Shown here: positions 41,433-53,600 of the stretch, piece by piece
How the letters are laid out: every line of letters starts with the position of its first letter
Position numbering within the stretch: position 1 is the stretch's first letter
DNA from: Mesaphorura yosii
Lineage: Eukaryota; Arthropoda; Collembola; Poduromorpha; Tullbergiidae
Assembly: GCA_009869945.1 (NCBI GenBank)
Contig: WIXG01000025.1
Span: 62,001-126,000, forward strand
Direction of reading: 5' to 3'
Length of the DNA stretch: 64,000 nucleotides
Notes under the pieces: model-generated
Told to the model about the DNA's origin: nothing
Database searches by the model: none
What the model saw: only the letters and a program-made list of their open reading frames with translations
Position numbers and translations under genes: made by a program

Positions 41433-43704
41433 ATGAAGAACAAACACATTCTTTACGCAATTTTCCTGACAGTTTTAGTGATTCTACTGAGTAAATTAGT
41501 CGTCTCGTCACCAACTACACTTCAGGTGAGATTTACCGCAGGTTCTTAAATAGCAACTCAGTACGGCACAGCCGCAATTGTCTAATTGTATGTGATTGAT
41601 TCACAATATAATTAATTTCGAACAGCCTGTACCTCCAGATGAGACAACACCACTGGGCTACTCTCCGGAAGATGAGGTGGTGATAATCGAAGAAGTGAAC
41701 CCAGCCGCCGTGGCCGCTGAACAACAGCAGTCGGACGCAGCAGCCACAACTTATCCTCCAAACACAGCTGTCGTAGATGAAGTGCCACCAACACTTCTTG
41801 ACGGGATTCCACAAGACGGGAAAGACGACCAACCGATTCCAGCCGCCAAACAGGATGAGGCTGACGCAGACACAGATGACGAAGATGAGGGGAATGAAGG
41901 AAATGAAGGGAACGAAGGCGACGACGAAGAGGAGGAAGAACAGGGAACACCTGAGCAAGGGCAACCGCCAAGGCAAAGACCAAGACCGATTGTGCATCTC
42001 ATTCCTCCTCCGAACGGAGAAACGGGTCTCTACAAACTGCCTGCCAACGCTTCACGTCCAGTGAAAGTGCCTTCCATTTCCCTCCTGCAACAGCAACAGG
42101 CAGTGGCTGCCGCCATTGCCGCTGCTGCTACCGCTTCGACTGTCAACGCAGTCTCCGGCGTACCTGAATCAGAATCCGCATCTGCGTCCGCGCCCACACC
42201 GGCAGAGACAACCACCGTGAGGTCCCGCATTCGAACAACGCAAGTACCGAAAGCAACCACCGCCTTCATTCGCAGGAGGCCTTCAACACCCAAAACGACT
42301 ACCACGACCACGAAAGTGCTGTCGTTTGCCGAAGAGTTCAACTTGACAAACTTCTTCCACACCCACACTGGACCACAAGGAAGAGCCGACTGCGGTAAAT
42401 CACCTTGCTAAATAACTTGTGCATTGTTAAAGTCAAGATGCAATGTGAAAGATTCAGCAAGAATAAACTGAGCATCAATTTTCCCTCATTGTGGTTTATT
42501 CATTTACATTGTAGAATGTGGCAAGGTTCCATTCAAACTGGAAAATGCTGACGCTGCCGGAGTGAACATTTATCCGTGGGCAGTGGCGGTTGTCCGCTCA
42601 GGCATATTTGGTGGAGGGAGGCCGCATTGTGGGGCCACGCTCATCAATGACAGGTTAATTCAAATCAAATCTCTTTCTCCTTTATTTGCCTCGCTGCTGA
42701 TGAAACTGAAATTGCTGCTGTCTAATTTTTAGATATGTCGTCACTGCTGTCCATTGCGTGATAGAGTAAGTAACGAATTCTTCCACGATGCAGTTACAAT
42801 TTCATTCTTATACTAACCTTATCCATATTCATATTAGCTTGTACCCAGAGGATATTCAAGTATGGCTGACTGCCCACAATACTTTCCACCCAACGAACAA
42901 TTTCCTTCAGAATGACCGCGTCGTGAGGAAAAACGTTGCTGAAATTATCATGCATCCGAATTACAACAGAAGATCTCAGGTAAGTTTTTTTTGGGTCTCA
43001 ATGCCCCAAAATTCATTCATTGAGTTGTGTATGCTGAATATAAGCTAACTAATTGCGGAATTTCAGGATAACGACATTGCACTACTGAAGCTTGGATCGG
43101 CCGTTGACATATCTTCGTCAAGCTATTTCACGCCAGTCTGCCTCGCGGCTGCTGAGAACAGTTATGGTTAGTACGGGTGCCATAAATAACGAGCTACGCA
43201 GGTGGTTGATTGACTGTAATTGTTTTCAGCTGGATTAACTGCCAGAGTCGTGGGCTGGAGTTCTTCGTCAAACTCGAATCGATTCAGCAGTCAGAGGCTT
43301 TGCAAAGAGGACGTTCCGGTCCTTTCCAACGATGTGTGCATTCGGGACACAGTGCACGGTGAAAAAATCACTGGAAACATGATGTGCGCTGGGCTGCTCA
43401 CTGCAGATAGAAGTCAGGAGTGCCTGGTAAGTAAAGTACGGAAGTGACTCTCGTGGAGGCAGAAATGCAGGCATTCTTAAGTATGCGTTATGATAGTCGA
43501 TGTTAATGAATTGAATGGTGATGACAGGGTGATGCCGGATCCGGGTTAACTATTCCGAACGGTGGACACTACACGCTCATTGGCGTCGTTTCTTGGGGTT
43601 ACTCGAATCGTCAAGCGTACAGCCCCGTCGTGTACGCAAAGGTGTCTGGCTATTCTGATTGGATACTGCACAACACAAGAGAGGCAGATTGGTGCATTGT
43701 ATAA
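41433..43704 (+). CDS. SP6: serine protease homologue, catalytic Ser replaced by Ala, long low-complexity pro-region
   Basis: Exons 41433-41525, 41626-42394, 42515-42653, 42733-42765, 42838-42979, 43067-43166, 43230-43426, 43528-43704; 549 aa. The start has a strong context (GCCACCATGA). After a signal peptide, one 769-nt exon encodes about 256 residues of disordered pro-region: acidic repeats (EGNEGNEGNEG), Pro/Arg-rich and Gln/Ala-rich blocks, and Thr-rich stretches that could be O-glycosylated. It ends DC-E-CG. In the S1 domain His341 (TAVHC) and Asp395 (NDIAL) remain, but the Ser motif reads GDAGSG, giving Ala494. Glu occupies the pocket base and no IVGG activation site is visible. The last exon fuses what are two or three exons in its neighbours. 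It ends NTREADWC. A non-proteolytic, perhaps matrix-binding or cofactor role is only inferred. AATAAA at 43735. Confidence 0.86.
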
Positions 43705-44276
43705 GTTGATTGTTGATTCTCATGTTCACTGCTCAATAAATTCTTTGTTTCGTTGTACACTTCATCCTGGTCAGGATCGCTGAACTAAATCCAAATCACG
43801 CAAATCATGTACCGCGATTGGCGAACCAGAAAGTATTGGGGATATTGTAGTGGGTGCCTATTGACATTCTAATTTAACTGCCCGATGCGCAGTTTCTGCA
43901 TTTGCATAACTGCATCTGTGTTTTGGGTTCAAACTCATGACGCCAGACCGACATTGCTGCCAAAATTCGCGGAGTAAGCAACATCAAGGCAATAAAACGA
44001 CGACTTGACTGATAATAATCTTGGTTTTACTGTTATGCGACGTCAGCACAAATAAGTTCAAAATATTTTGGTCAAACTTGTTATAAAGTGGATTTTATGA
44101 CTTTACTTTTAACTACTTCAACTTGACAAACATGAGACTTGAGATTAATTCAGTCCCAGAAAACGAGAAATGTGAAGCCGATTGAAACAAAAGAATCGTA
44201 CACTAAAGGCAGAAAGTAGGCACGTAGTTCCCATTGTGTGGAAAAGTTCGGGTGTAGCTTACAACAATTGACAACA
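43705..44276. other. SP6-SP7 spacer
   Basis: Holds the SP6 poly(A) signal at 43735-43740 and a TATAAAG word at 44082-44088 that could belong to the SP7 promoter. No gene is supported. Confidence 0.45.
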
Positions 44277-45926
44277 ATGGACTGGAGCTGCAAATATTGG
44301 ACGCCATCGTTAATTTTGCTGGCAAGCCTATTGTGCGGGTTCTGTGTTTGTGCGGAAGCAGTGTCAGGCACTGACACTGTAACAGAAGTGAAGTCAGAGG
44401 TTAGCTAACTTGCCTACTCTCATACTTTTACTGACGTTATGGGATAGAGCTTGGAATAAACTTGCATTTTGTGAAGATTCCAGTCGGTAGCCACGAGCCG
44501 GCTCCAGAAGTGGCCCAAACAGACCCTCCTCCGGAGTTTGAAGAAGAATTGTCCGAACTAATTGCCGCTAATATCACAGAAACACAATCAACTGACGAGC
44601 CACCCTTCCAGTTCGAGAATTTTGCTGCGGACACTTTCTTGAAAGATTGCAGTGAGTCATGTGTCGAAATTGCCAAACTCGTCGCATACCTTTGAAAAGA
44701 ATTGTCCAAAATTAAAAGCTGACTTTTCCTTCCGTGCCAGGATGTGGGCGACCAGGAGAGCCAACCGAATTCCCTTTCAAATCAAGGTACGACGGTGAGG
44801 CTTTGGTCCCGGATCGTTTCGTGATAGGCGGCGAGACAACCGGTGAGAATGAGTTCAAGTGGATGGTTGGAATTGCGAAGAAGAGGATTTTTGACCCACC
44901 GGGCTCAGCTGCTCGTGTGATTTGTGGTGCAACTTTAATCAACTCGAAATTTTTGTTGACCGCAGCGCATTGTATACACAAGTAAGTAATTTCGAGATAT
45001 CGCCACTGATCATCAAAGCGTTCTTGTTGCCTGAATTGTCTCGCTTAATGTTGGTGATTGATTTTTAGCGAGCTTCCCGAGCGGTACTACCTTCTGTTCA
45101 GAACGCACAATTTGACGCAGGTGTTTGTGAAAAGTTCGCCCGTATTAATCGCCAGCGCAAAACGGTTTATTCCTCACCCTCGCTGGGATGTCAAAACTGT
45201 GGCGCATGATATTGGATTAATTGAACTTGAGAGTCCAATTGATTTCGAGAAGGAGCCTAACATACGCCCGGCCTGCTTACCCACGCCCTTTGACGGAGAT
45301 TTTGCAGGTGCAGAAGGAACAGCTATTGGATGGGGTCAGTTGGCAAAGAGTGTAGAGTTTCGGCATCTCGGTTCTTTGACAACTATTGTCACTTTTCTTA
45401 TTCATCGCCTTTGTTGTATCAGGTTACACGAAGCCCAAAGGTGCAATGGCCACCGTTTTGCAGAAAGTGAGTGTGCCGGTCATGAGTCATGCAGACTGCG
45501 TAAAAACACGATACAGCACAATGGTGACCCCGAGCATGGTGTGTGCCGGATACTCTGAAGGAGGAAAGGTGAACATCAGCTTCAGAAAGAATTCACGAAT
45601 TCCTTAGACCTTTCTTTCGTCTTCTGAAATTACTCTTTGTGTAGGACGCTTGCACAAACGACTCTGGAGGCCCGCTCACTACTGTCAGCCCTGAAGGCTA
45701 CCACAAAGTCATCGGAGTCACTTCATGGGGCCATGGATGCGCCCAGCCCGATGCTCCAGGCGTATACACAAGAGTTACAAGTAAGTCGAGTAATAAACCC
45801 AGTCCTGCGGATTGCGGAATTACTCTTACCCTTGCGCACTTCATGTCTGACTCTTTGGCTGTTTCAGAGTACCTGAACTGGATTCGCTCAGTCACTAAAG
45901 GCTCAGAATGGTGCACACCAAAATGA
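44277..45926 (+). CDS. SP7: secreted serine protease with unusual activation and oxyanion residues
   Basis: Exons 44277-44399, 44450-44651, 44741-44981, 45069-45334, 45423-45568, 45645-45780, 45868-45926; 390 aa. Signal peptide, then an acidic pro-region of about 80 residues ending DC-R-CG, then a 24-residue linker. The activation region reads DRFVIGGE: a Phe sits between Arg and the usual start of the mature enzyme. The triad is present: His185 (TAAHC), Asp236 (HDIGL), Ser333. Asp at the pocket base ([10 protein letters not shown]) suggests trypsin specificity, but the Gly before Asp-Ser is Asn331. The intron after IGWG uses a weak GTCAGT donor; retention would give an early stop. It ends [10 protein letters not shown]. 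It keeps the CxCG junction of the array. AATAAA at 46024. Confidence 0.85.
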
Positions 45927-46379
45927 CCTGAATTGTAACTTGCACCTGCATTGATGCTCTTACAAGTTTTTACATGCCGAATTTGGTTCGTGTAACTGGC
46001 TACGTAGATACCGGAGTGGAGACAATAAAAATAAACTTTGATTTCGCGTGTAAACGCCGCCTATTGCACGTGTTTCTGTTGTATCTGGCTTTAATTCCCC
46101 ATGCTTCCTGCCGGTTCTTTACTCGTGTACCACGAAGCACCAAGACTTCTCCTACGAAGCTACGAAGTACCTTCCTGGATACACTACGATGTTGATCGGG
46201 AAATCTTAAACTTTTATTGGCGCCTGCATTAAACATATAACAAAAGGTAAGCATTCATGCTTCTTTCTATCTTATGCCTTCACTTTAGGTTCTAGAAACT
46301 GGTTAAATTCTACACGAAATTCTGGATAAAGAAACAAATTATTCTGACGTGCCACTAATCAACACCCTAAAGGCACAAT
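45927..46379. other. SP7 to EF-hand gene spacer
   Basis: Contains SP7 3' sequence with AATAAA at 46024-46029 and the presumed start region of the next gene. Nothing else is supported. Confidence 0.45.
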
Positions 46380-47534
46380 ATGCTACACGAAGTTGCAGGG
46401 TGGCGAGGTAAAACTTGTTCGTTGTAGAAAATTGCCTCCCGGGCTCTGTCGGGTTTGACGCGTTAGGAAGTTAGCACAGAATCATACCTGGATTGAATTT
46501 TCAGGTAAGAGCGCGTCTCCCCTCTCTAGCAGTAGGACCGATCTTTTCACTGAGCCTGAGTCGGCCCAAACGGACGAAGACGATGGAGAAATCGGCAGTC
46601 AAGCGTCAGATTCGGATGCGACGAATGAAGGCACCTCTCCCTTCCAAGGCGGGAGGAAGAGCGTCAGAACGCTATCCAAGTCGAACTCATTTCTCAAGAT
46701 AATGAAGAGTATGATGACTAGAGCTGTGGACTATGTCAGAGGATTGTTCAGCTTCCCATTGGTCAGGGAGCCAATCACATTTTGCAGGCCGGATGATTTC
46801 ACTGCGACCGGTAACTCTTCAGCCTTCGTACCCATCGCAGGTTTCGAATACGCGCTTCATTTGTATTTGTCCTGCAGGCGAATTTGATCCTAATCACATC
46901 AGGAGACAGCGAGTAGAAGGCACTGGGGCGGAAATACTCAACAGATACGACAAGGCCACGAAGGAAATCTTTGAGAACATCCTGAAAGAGAGAAAACAAG
47001 CTCTCGAGTCGAAGGACAAGTATCATTACCAACCAGTTAATTTGTCCAAGTATCCGCCGTGGACGGAGCACGTCATAGAAGGTCTCCGCAAGTCATTTCA
47101 AGTGTTTGATGTCGATTTGAGTGGGCGCATTGAATTTGAGGAGCTGTAAGCAGTTTTCGCCCATCGTAAATGGACAGTTGCGACTCTCATGCACTATGTA
47201 CAAATTGTGGCAGGTGCAAAGTGCTGAATGGATTTGGCAATAAAACGCCGATGGAAGAAAGGCGCAGACAGTTTGACGCTATGGACATCAACCGTTCGGG
47301 AGCAATTGATTTTGAAGAGTTTATTGGGGTAAAGGATTGGTACTTATGAATTCAAGTCCTGAGCGGAACCTATTTTTTTGCATTTTCGCTTTCAAGATGA
47401 CATACGCGTTGACAGTCAAACCTGTCGATGAAAATGAAGCACAGCTGGCAGTCACATACAAAAGAACTGACTGTAATATGGCAAGAATTCTGTCCTTAGA
47501 CGTGGTTCAGCAGCTGCAATCCGGTTTATTCTGA
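46380..47534 (+). CDS. EF-hand calcium-binding protein, family not recognised
   Basis: Exons 46380-46407, 46505-46810, 46878-47145, 47214-47328, 47397-47534; 284 aa. Residues 1 to about 75 are Ser/Asp/Glu-rich and probably disordered. A basic and hydrophobic stretch follows (MMTRAVDYVRGLF), then a charged helix (residues 130-160). Two canonical EF-hand loops follow: residues 189-200 (DVDLSGRIEFEE) and 225-236 (DINRSGAIDFEE). Both have acidic or Asn ligands at positions 1 and 3, Gly at 6 and Glu at 12, so both should bind calcium. A C-terminal 45-residue tail has no motif I know. There is no signal peptide, so it is likely cytosolic. The 28-nt first coding exon is chosen because it keeps phase and ends in a GT donor, and is the least certain part. 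The last codons overlap the antisense poly(A) signal of the next gene. Confidence 0.75.
47525..47530 (-). terminator. Poly(A) signal for the HD-PTP gene
   Basis: AATAAA read on the minus strand, about 120 bp beyond the HD-PTP stop codon. It lies within the final codons of the convergent EF-hand gene, so the two 3' ends would overlap as antisense transcripts. Confidence 0.45.
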
Positions 47535-47648
47535 AGTATTGAGGAGTTTTCGTAAGCTTATGCGAAAGCGACAAACCAGCGACCATAAACAGCGAACGAT
47601 TTAGTATAACAATATATAAGTACAAATGGACTTCAAAGTTAGCAAGGC

Positions 47649-50600
47649 TCACTTTTTAATCGACCATAACGGATCAAGCGAACTCAATGGATCCGCCGGA
47701 CTTGCCTTGACGCTACCTTCAAGCAAGGCGCCCTTCCCACTTTCAAAGGCTTCTCTGGCCAACGCCTTAATATCACAATTACTCTTTTTCTCGTTTATGC
47801 GAAATGTGGCTGGATCAAGATTGGTCAAGTTAGCCGGCATGTCTGAATACAGTTTGGGTATTGTTGCTGGTGCTGGCGAATGCGCGGAGGAATACGAGCT
47901 CCTTCTTGAGCTCACTTGGCTACTGTTGCAACTTGTGTCACTTTGTGAATCAAGGTTTCTCCTCGGGGATTCAGATTTGCTGGCTGCTGCTGACAGAGTT
48001 TCGTTTGTTGCTGCCATCTCACTCTTGGTCACTTTTAGCTGGTCTTGTAGGAAGTCTTGAGACGGATGTCGAGTGTGCGTGGTCTTTTTGGGCTTTTTGT
48101 TTTCAAAGGAAAGGCGGGCTGACAGAATTCCTCCTGAAGCCATCAACACATTAATTCGTGGTGTGCAGCAAACGCTAAACCATTTGAGATGTTGGTTATC
48201 ATACACTTACGTTTTAGAAGCAGATCCTGGCAATAGTAAAGCAGACAATGATAGGAAAACTTCAAATACTCCTTGTCAATCATGATCCCTTTCCGTTGTT
48301 TACTGGCCGCACCGGCGCACTAAAACCAGACCAAAGAATTTATCCTACCACATAATGGAAATGATAGATTTAATTAATTAATTAAATTACCCCGGTCAGG
48401 TCAAGAATTCCTTTCACGTCGTTTATGTCCTGGATAGCTGACGATAGCAAACAAAAGACTCCAGTTTTTCCAACCCCAGGAAGGCAATGTATCACTACCG
48501 GCCGGCTAAGATTACGCTGCTGTTCGTGAAAACTGTGCACTTCATTCACAAATGACAATAGGTGGCTTGGATTCGCAGGAAACACGCTGCATTTTTAAAA
48601 GGAATTATAATTTTTCTGAATTTGAACATTTGTAAACGTTCGAGGTCTGAACGAGCTTACTTTCCACTCCATTCCAGGAATTGCAGATGAATCACCACTC
48701 TCATCTGCTTCGTATCACAGTGCGTAATTGAGACAATTCTTTCCACGTAAAATTGCTTCACATTGCGGGTTTGGAGCATTATTTTGAACGGTCCGAAAAT
48801 AGTTTCTTTGCCCTTCGTGTCTGGCCAATAAATGTGTCCTTTGAGCTGTACACCACAGAAGAACAAGTGAAAAACGTAAAAATATTCCCGAAATCTATCG
48901 AAAAACTCACATCGATATCACCAACGAGACAAACTATAAGCTCGACATTTTCTGACCAAATCATATGCCAAAAGTCCTCGTAGGTGGAAGGTAGCGGTGC
49001 TTGAGTTGCGATAAACGTAATGTTTGACGACGAAAGTTCTTTGATAAAAGACGCGTTGATGTAATCATCTTTCGTGGACGGAAGTCTGACTGAATTTTGA
49101 TCAAATGGAAGGATATCAGGAAAGCGATTCTTCATCGGGTAGCATCTCGCGACGGAAATACTTTTCTTCAAAGCCTCAGCGTTCTAGTTAATGAAAACAT
49201 ATTTAGTCCGGACGTGAGTCTCCTGCTTCATCGGCATGCAGTGAATTGATAAATCTAACCTGGATGTCAATAACTTCTCTCCATTTCAAATCGAGATTTG
49301 TCGGCCCATTCAAACTTTTTGTCTCGAAACTTTCTATCAAATTGCTTAATTTTTCAACTTCAATCGCGAATTTGGAAAGTGCATTTGGATCAGAGAGGGG
49401 ATCCACTTTTGTCTTCTTGACGTTTTTTGCGAGCTTAATATTCAGAATGCTTCCAGAAATGTCTTCAGCTGGTTTGGTGGCAGACACTTTTGGTTTCGCA
49501 CCTTCCGGTTTAGATTCCTTCTGAGAATAAAAGATTCTTGATACTAAATTGGTTCAGTTTTTCTTCGTAATTTAATGAAATTCTATTCTTGACTAGAACA
49601 TCTTTCCAATATTTACGTTAATTGAATGAACTGATTTATACGTCTTGAAAAAAATAGGAGGAAGCTATTGATGATATACCATTTGCTGAGTTTCCGGTCG
49701 CTGGGTTGCACTTGGAGAATTAGGTGTAGCATTGTTGGACTTATTAGTTGATTGCACCGACGCGGGTGCGAGAGGCTGAATTGTATGACTCCCGGCAGAC
49801 ACATCCAGATCAGAAAGAAGATCGAAGTTTGTAGGAACCTTATGCGTCTGTTGTGTGGGAGCTGCTATTGTATTTGAATTCGTTGGTGCTATTGAAGCTT
49901 GTGCTTGCGGATAATAGTTCTGATTTGTGGGGAATTGGGCAGACTGGGCACCTTGATAATATTGTGACTGTGGCTGTGGCTGCTGAGCGTATGTTTGACT
50001 GTGTTGTTGTTGGGCATTGGAGCCTGAGGTCACTGAAATCCCAGAAGATGGAACTTGCTGATAATATTGTTGGTACTGTTGATGCTGTCCAGTGCTTGAA
50101 GCCTGACCATAATTATACTGCTGTGAATCAGGCATTCCTAGTGATTTGGCGTAGCGGTTGGGAATTATGGGATCTGTGATCGCGGGAAGGGAAGAATGAC
50201 TTCCTCCGGCAGGATTGCCACCATAAGAAGGTGTTTGATAACTCTGATTGACTTTTGAATGGTCCACATTCATGCCCGGTGCTTGTTGATTTGGATTATA
50301 CGAGTTGGCGTACTGTGCACTTGGATAACTGGAAGGAATGTTAGAGGAGGCTTGAGCCGGGGGTTGATTGCTGACAGGCGGCTGTGGCTGGTAGTAATTT
50401 GCCTGGTTGTATGCTCCAGCGACATTTTGCTGTTGGGGGTAGAATGTGCTTCCAGCGCTTGGAACAGCAGTATGCTGTGGAGCCACTGGAGGTGCTGTTG
50501 GCTGCATGCTGTTAGCGTAACTCGTCATTTGTTGGCCATGACTCTGGCTCATGTATGTTTGATTGTGTTGCCCCGTGGGTAATGGGCCTGAGGCATTTGG

Positions 50601-53600
50601 ATAAGCCTGCGCAGGATACTGCGTGGGTTGAGGCAGTGCAGTCGTCCTGTAGTAGTCCGTGGAAGTGAGCTTTGTGTCTGGACCCGCAGGAATCGACGGC
50701 ATCTGTGGTTGATATTGATTAAATGAAGTAGTGGAAGAAGGTACTGGCACGGTGGAATAATTTGAAGGAGCAGCAGAAGCAGGTGCTTGATACGGGACTC
50801 CGTGTGAGGCCGGTGTTGAATAAGCATTTGGTGCCGTTGATTGTCCAGTGAATTGTGATTGCGGAGCCGCCGGTACACTCGGAGGTTGAATTAAATTTGT
50901 GTACGCTGATGTGGGAGGCATGGTTGTCGGTTGGGCTGAGCAGTCTTTCATCGCAGGCGTTTGATAAAAATCCTTCAGTTTTGGGCGTCCTGCAGTCGAA
51001 GGCTGCTGAGCCTGGTTGTAAAGACCTGCCGCTGGAACTGCAGGGACTTCCGGTATGTTTGGATTGGGGTAAGACATAGCAGGGTTTTGGCCGGGAGGAT
51101 TTCTCATAGCAGGCGTCGTATAGAAATCTTTCAACTTTGGATGACCGCCTGGAGGTTGCTGACTCAGTGGATCTACACCAGGCCCACCGGAGTACATTGC
51201 CGGCATGTTGGGTGGTTGGTTCGGAAGCTTCCTCATAAAATTCTTCATAACTTGATCCCTTTCTTCATCCTGCACTTTGGCGACACTTCGCACTCTTTGC
51301 AACAGCTTCAGGACGTTTTCATCCAATTTCTTGTAGAAATCAATCCCACTTTTGCACTTGACTGTCAGCTCATCATAAGCCTCATAGGATGTAATGAATG
51401 ACTGAATGACGTTGTTCCTCTTATTCAGTATATCGCCGGTGGCTTTACGAGTCTCTGAGTATTTCGAATTGGCTTCTGTCAGAGCTCGAATAATGTTTTC
51501 TTGAGCCACAAAGTTTTGGTCTATCACTTGCGTCTAATTTTTGACAGAAAGCGATATAAGGACTTAGTTCAAGTTGCAAATAGTCAAATAGAATAGAATG
51601 ACAATACTCACAATCTTTTCATGCTTCTTCAATTCTTCCTCAAAAATGTCCTCCTGGTCTTCTTCCTTTTTTACAACCAGCTGCTTTGTGATATCATCCT
51701 TCTGAATGGATTCCCTTAATTGCCTTTCTAGCATTTCTCTCTGCTTCTGCATTTCTTCAACTTTGGATGCTAGTCTTTGCATTTCCAAAATGGCATTGTC
51801 GTCCTTGACACCTGTGTACAGAAATGTCAGTATTAAAGTCACTGTGTTATTATTGGCTTTTGCACGTGTTCTGGACAGAATCTTACCGATATCTGCTGCG
51901 GAAGGTATGTGCTTTAGCACTTCATCAAAAGGCTTCATCAGAATCTGAATATTGGCCAAATGCTTCCTCATTACTTCATGAAGCTGCTGATTGGATTCCG
52001 CAGCCAATTTATGAGCATTCTGATGCTTTTGCTCTTCTAGGGAAAGCTCCCGTAGCATATTATTCGGTGGACGCTTTCCCATAATGCTCTGGTACTCCTT
52101 TTCTTTCGTCTCTTGTTCCTGGAAAATATCACGATGCATTATGCATAGCAAACAAGCTTTATCTTAATGACTGATGCCGCGGACATCAAAGAATCTGACA
52201 CCAACCTGCAGCATATCATGTATCTCGTTCAGATTTCCATCAACATCATGAAACAGCCCTGATAAGGCACCCATCATATCCGATAACTTCTTCACCGCAT
52301 CCTTGTTTGCACTTAAGGCAGCACAGCAGTCGACAAGTTCCTATCAAAATTATAAACACGTGTGAGACACTTTGGTTCCATTTCATCATTGCATAACTCG
52401 TCAAGTTAGACTAACCTGGGGAATCCTCAACTCATTCGTGTGAAGATCCAGTTGATTTAACTGAATTGCTAGCAAGAATTTCTCCAGCGCCTTGTTCTTC
52501 TCTTCGATTTTGCTGGTGTATGTTCTCAGAAGTTTTGCTTTTTCTTCACTGTTGTAATAAAACCAGAGCATGATTGGAATTAAACACAATTTCATTTATT
52601 AGACATTAATTAATTTATACATCAAAAAATCAAATTATGACATGAGAAAAAGAAACTTTAAGAAGGCGATAAACGCAGAAAGTACAGTACAGTTTTACAC
52701 GTAAAGCATTTTTGACCTCACACATTGACACATTAAGGCTGGACATTAGGACATTTGTTACAAGTTCTTTACCTGTACATAGACGATGCCTCGTGAGCCT
52801 CCATTGGAACAAGTCTGCCGAAAATATCCGGCCCGGAGACGTCTGGGTCATCCATGTTGACAGGGACTCCTTTAACCAAGGAGACACCCTTCAGATCACC
52901 CACGATAGCATTCAACTCTGGCACTTTGTCGTGATAAATGAACTCATTTTCTCTTTCGGACACTTTCAGCTTCCCAACGATAACGTCGTTAGTAAAAACA
53001 AGGGTATCATGCACAGGCTGTAAGAAAGAGAACCATTTGTTTCCTCATTAATTTAGCTTATCAGGTAGGTATCGAAGTTTGTTTGGTTACTTACGTCAGT
53101 TTTGTCCATGTTCTTTGCCAACTTGAATGCACCTTCTAATTTTTCAGCAGCTGCCTTGTAAAATGTAATGCGTTCACCCCATTTCTGATTGTCTTCCGCC
53201 TGCAAACCTCGAAACAAGTGAGCCAACGATGAGTAGTAAGCTACCTTCAATTCAATCAGTTTCTTCCAATTCTGTTAAAGCAAGACTATTGTCAGAAACC
53301 AGCAAGTCACGCGTTTTTCAAATGAGAATGAATATTTACCTTCACCGCTCGCACAGTTTTTTCAGAATACTGGTTGGAGTCTTTAAGCATTTGGTCAGCT
53401 GTTTTCAAGCTAATCTGATAATACTCTACAATGTACAAGACCACTTTAGCTTGAATTGTAGATTTTCGATTGTCAATCAAGCTTTTCTCCAAAATACACT
53501 CCTGCGCTTGGCCAAGGCTGACGTTAATCATGATGTTGAGTATATCTGGCGAAATATCTGGCGTAAAAAACTTCTGATAATTATGTCGAAGGTGCTGGAA

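Noticed and set aside
41533..42368. Several long minus-strand frames opposite the SP6 pro-region exon
   Set aside because: They are shadows of the repetitive, biased-composition coding exon on the plus strand. They have no independent start context or splice sites.
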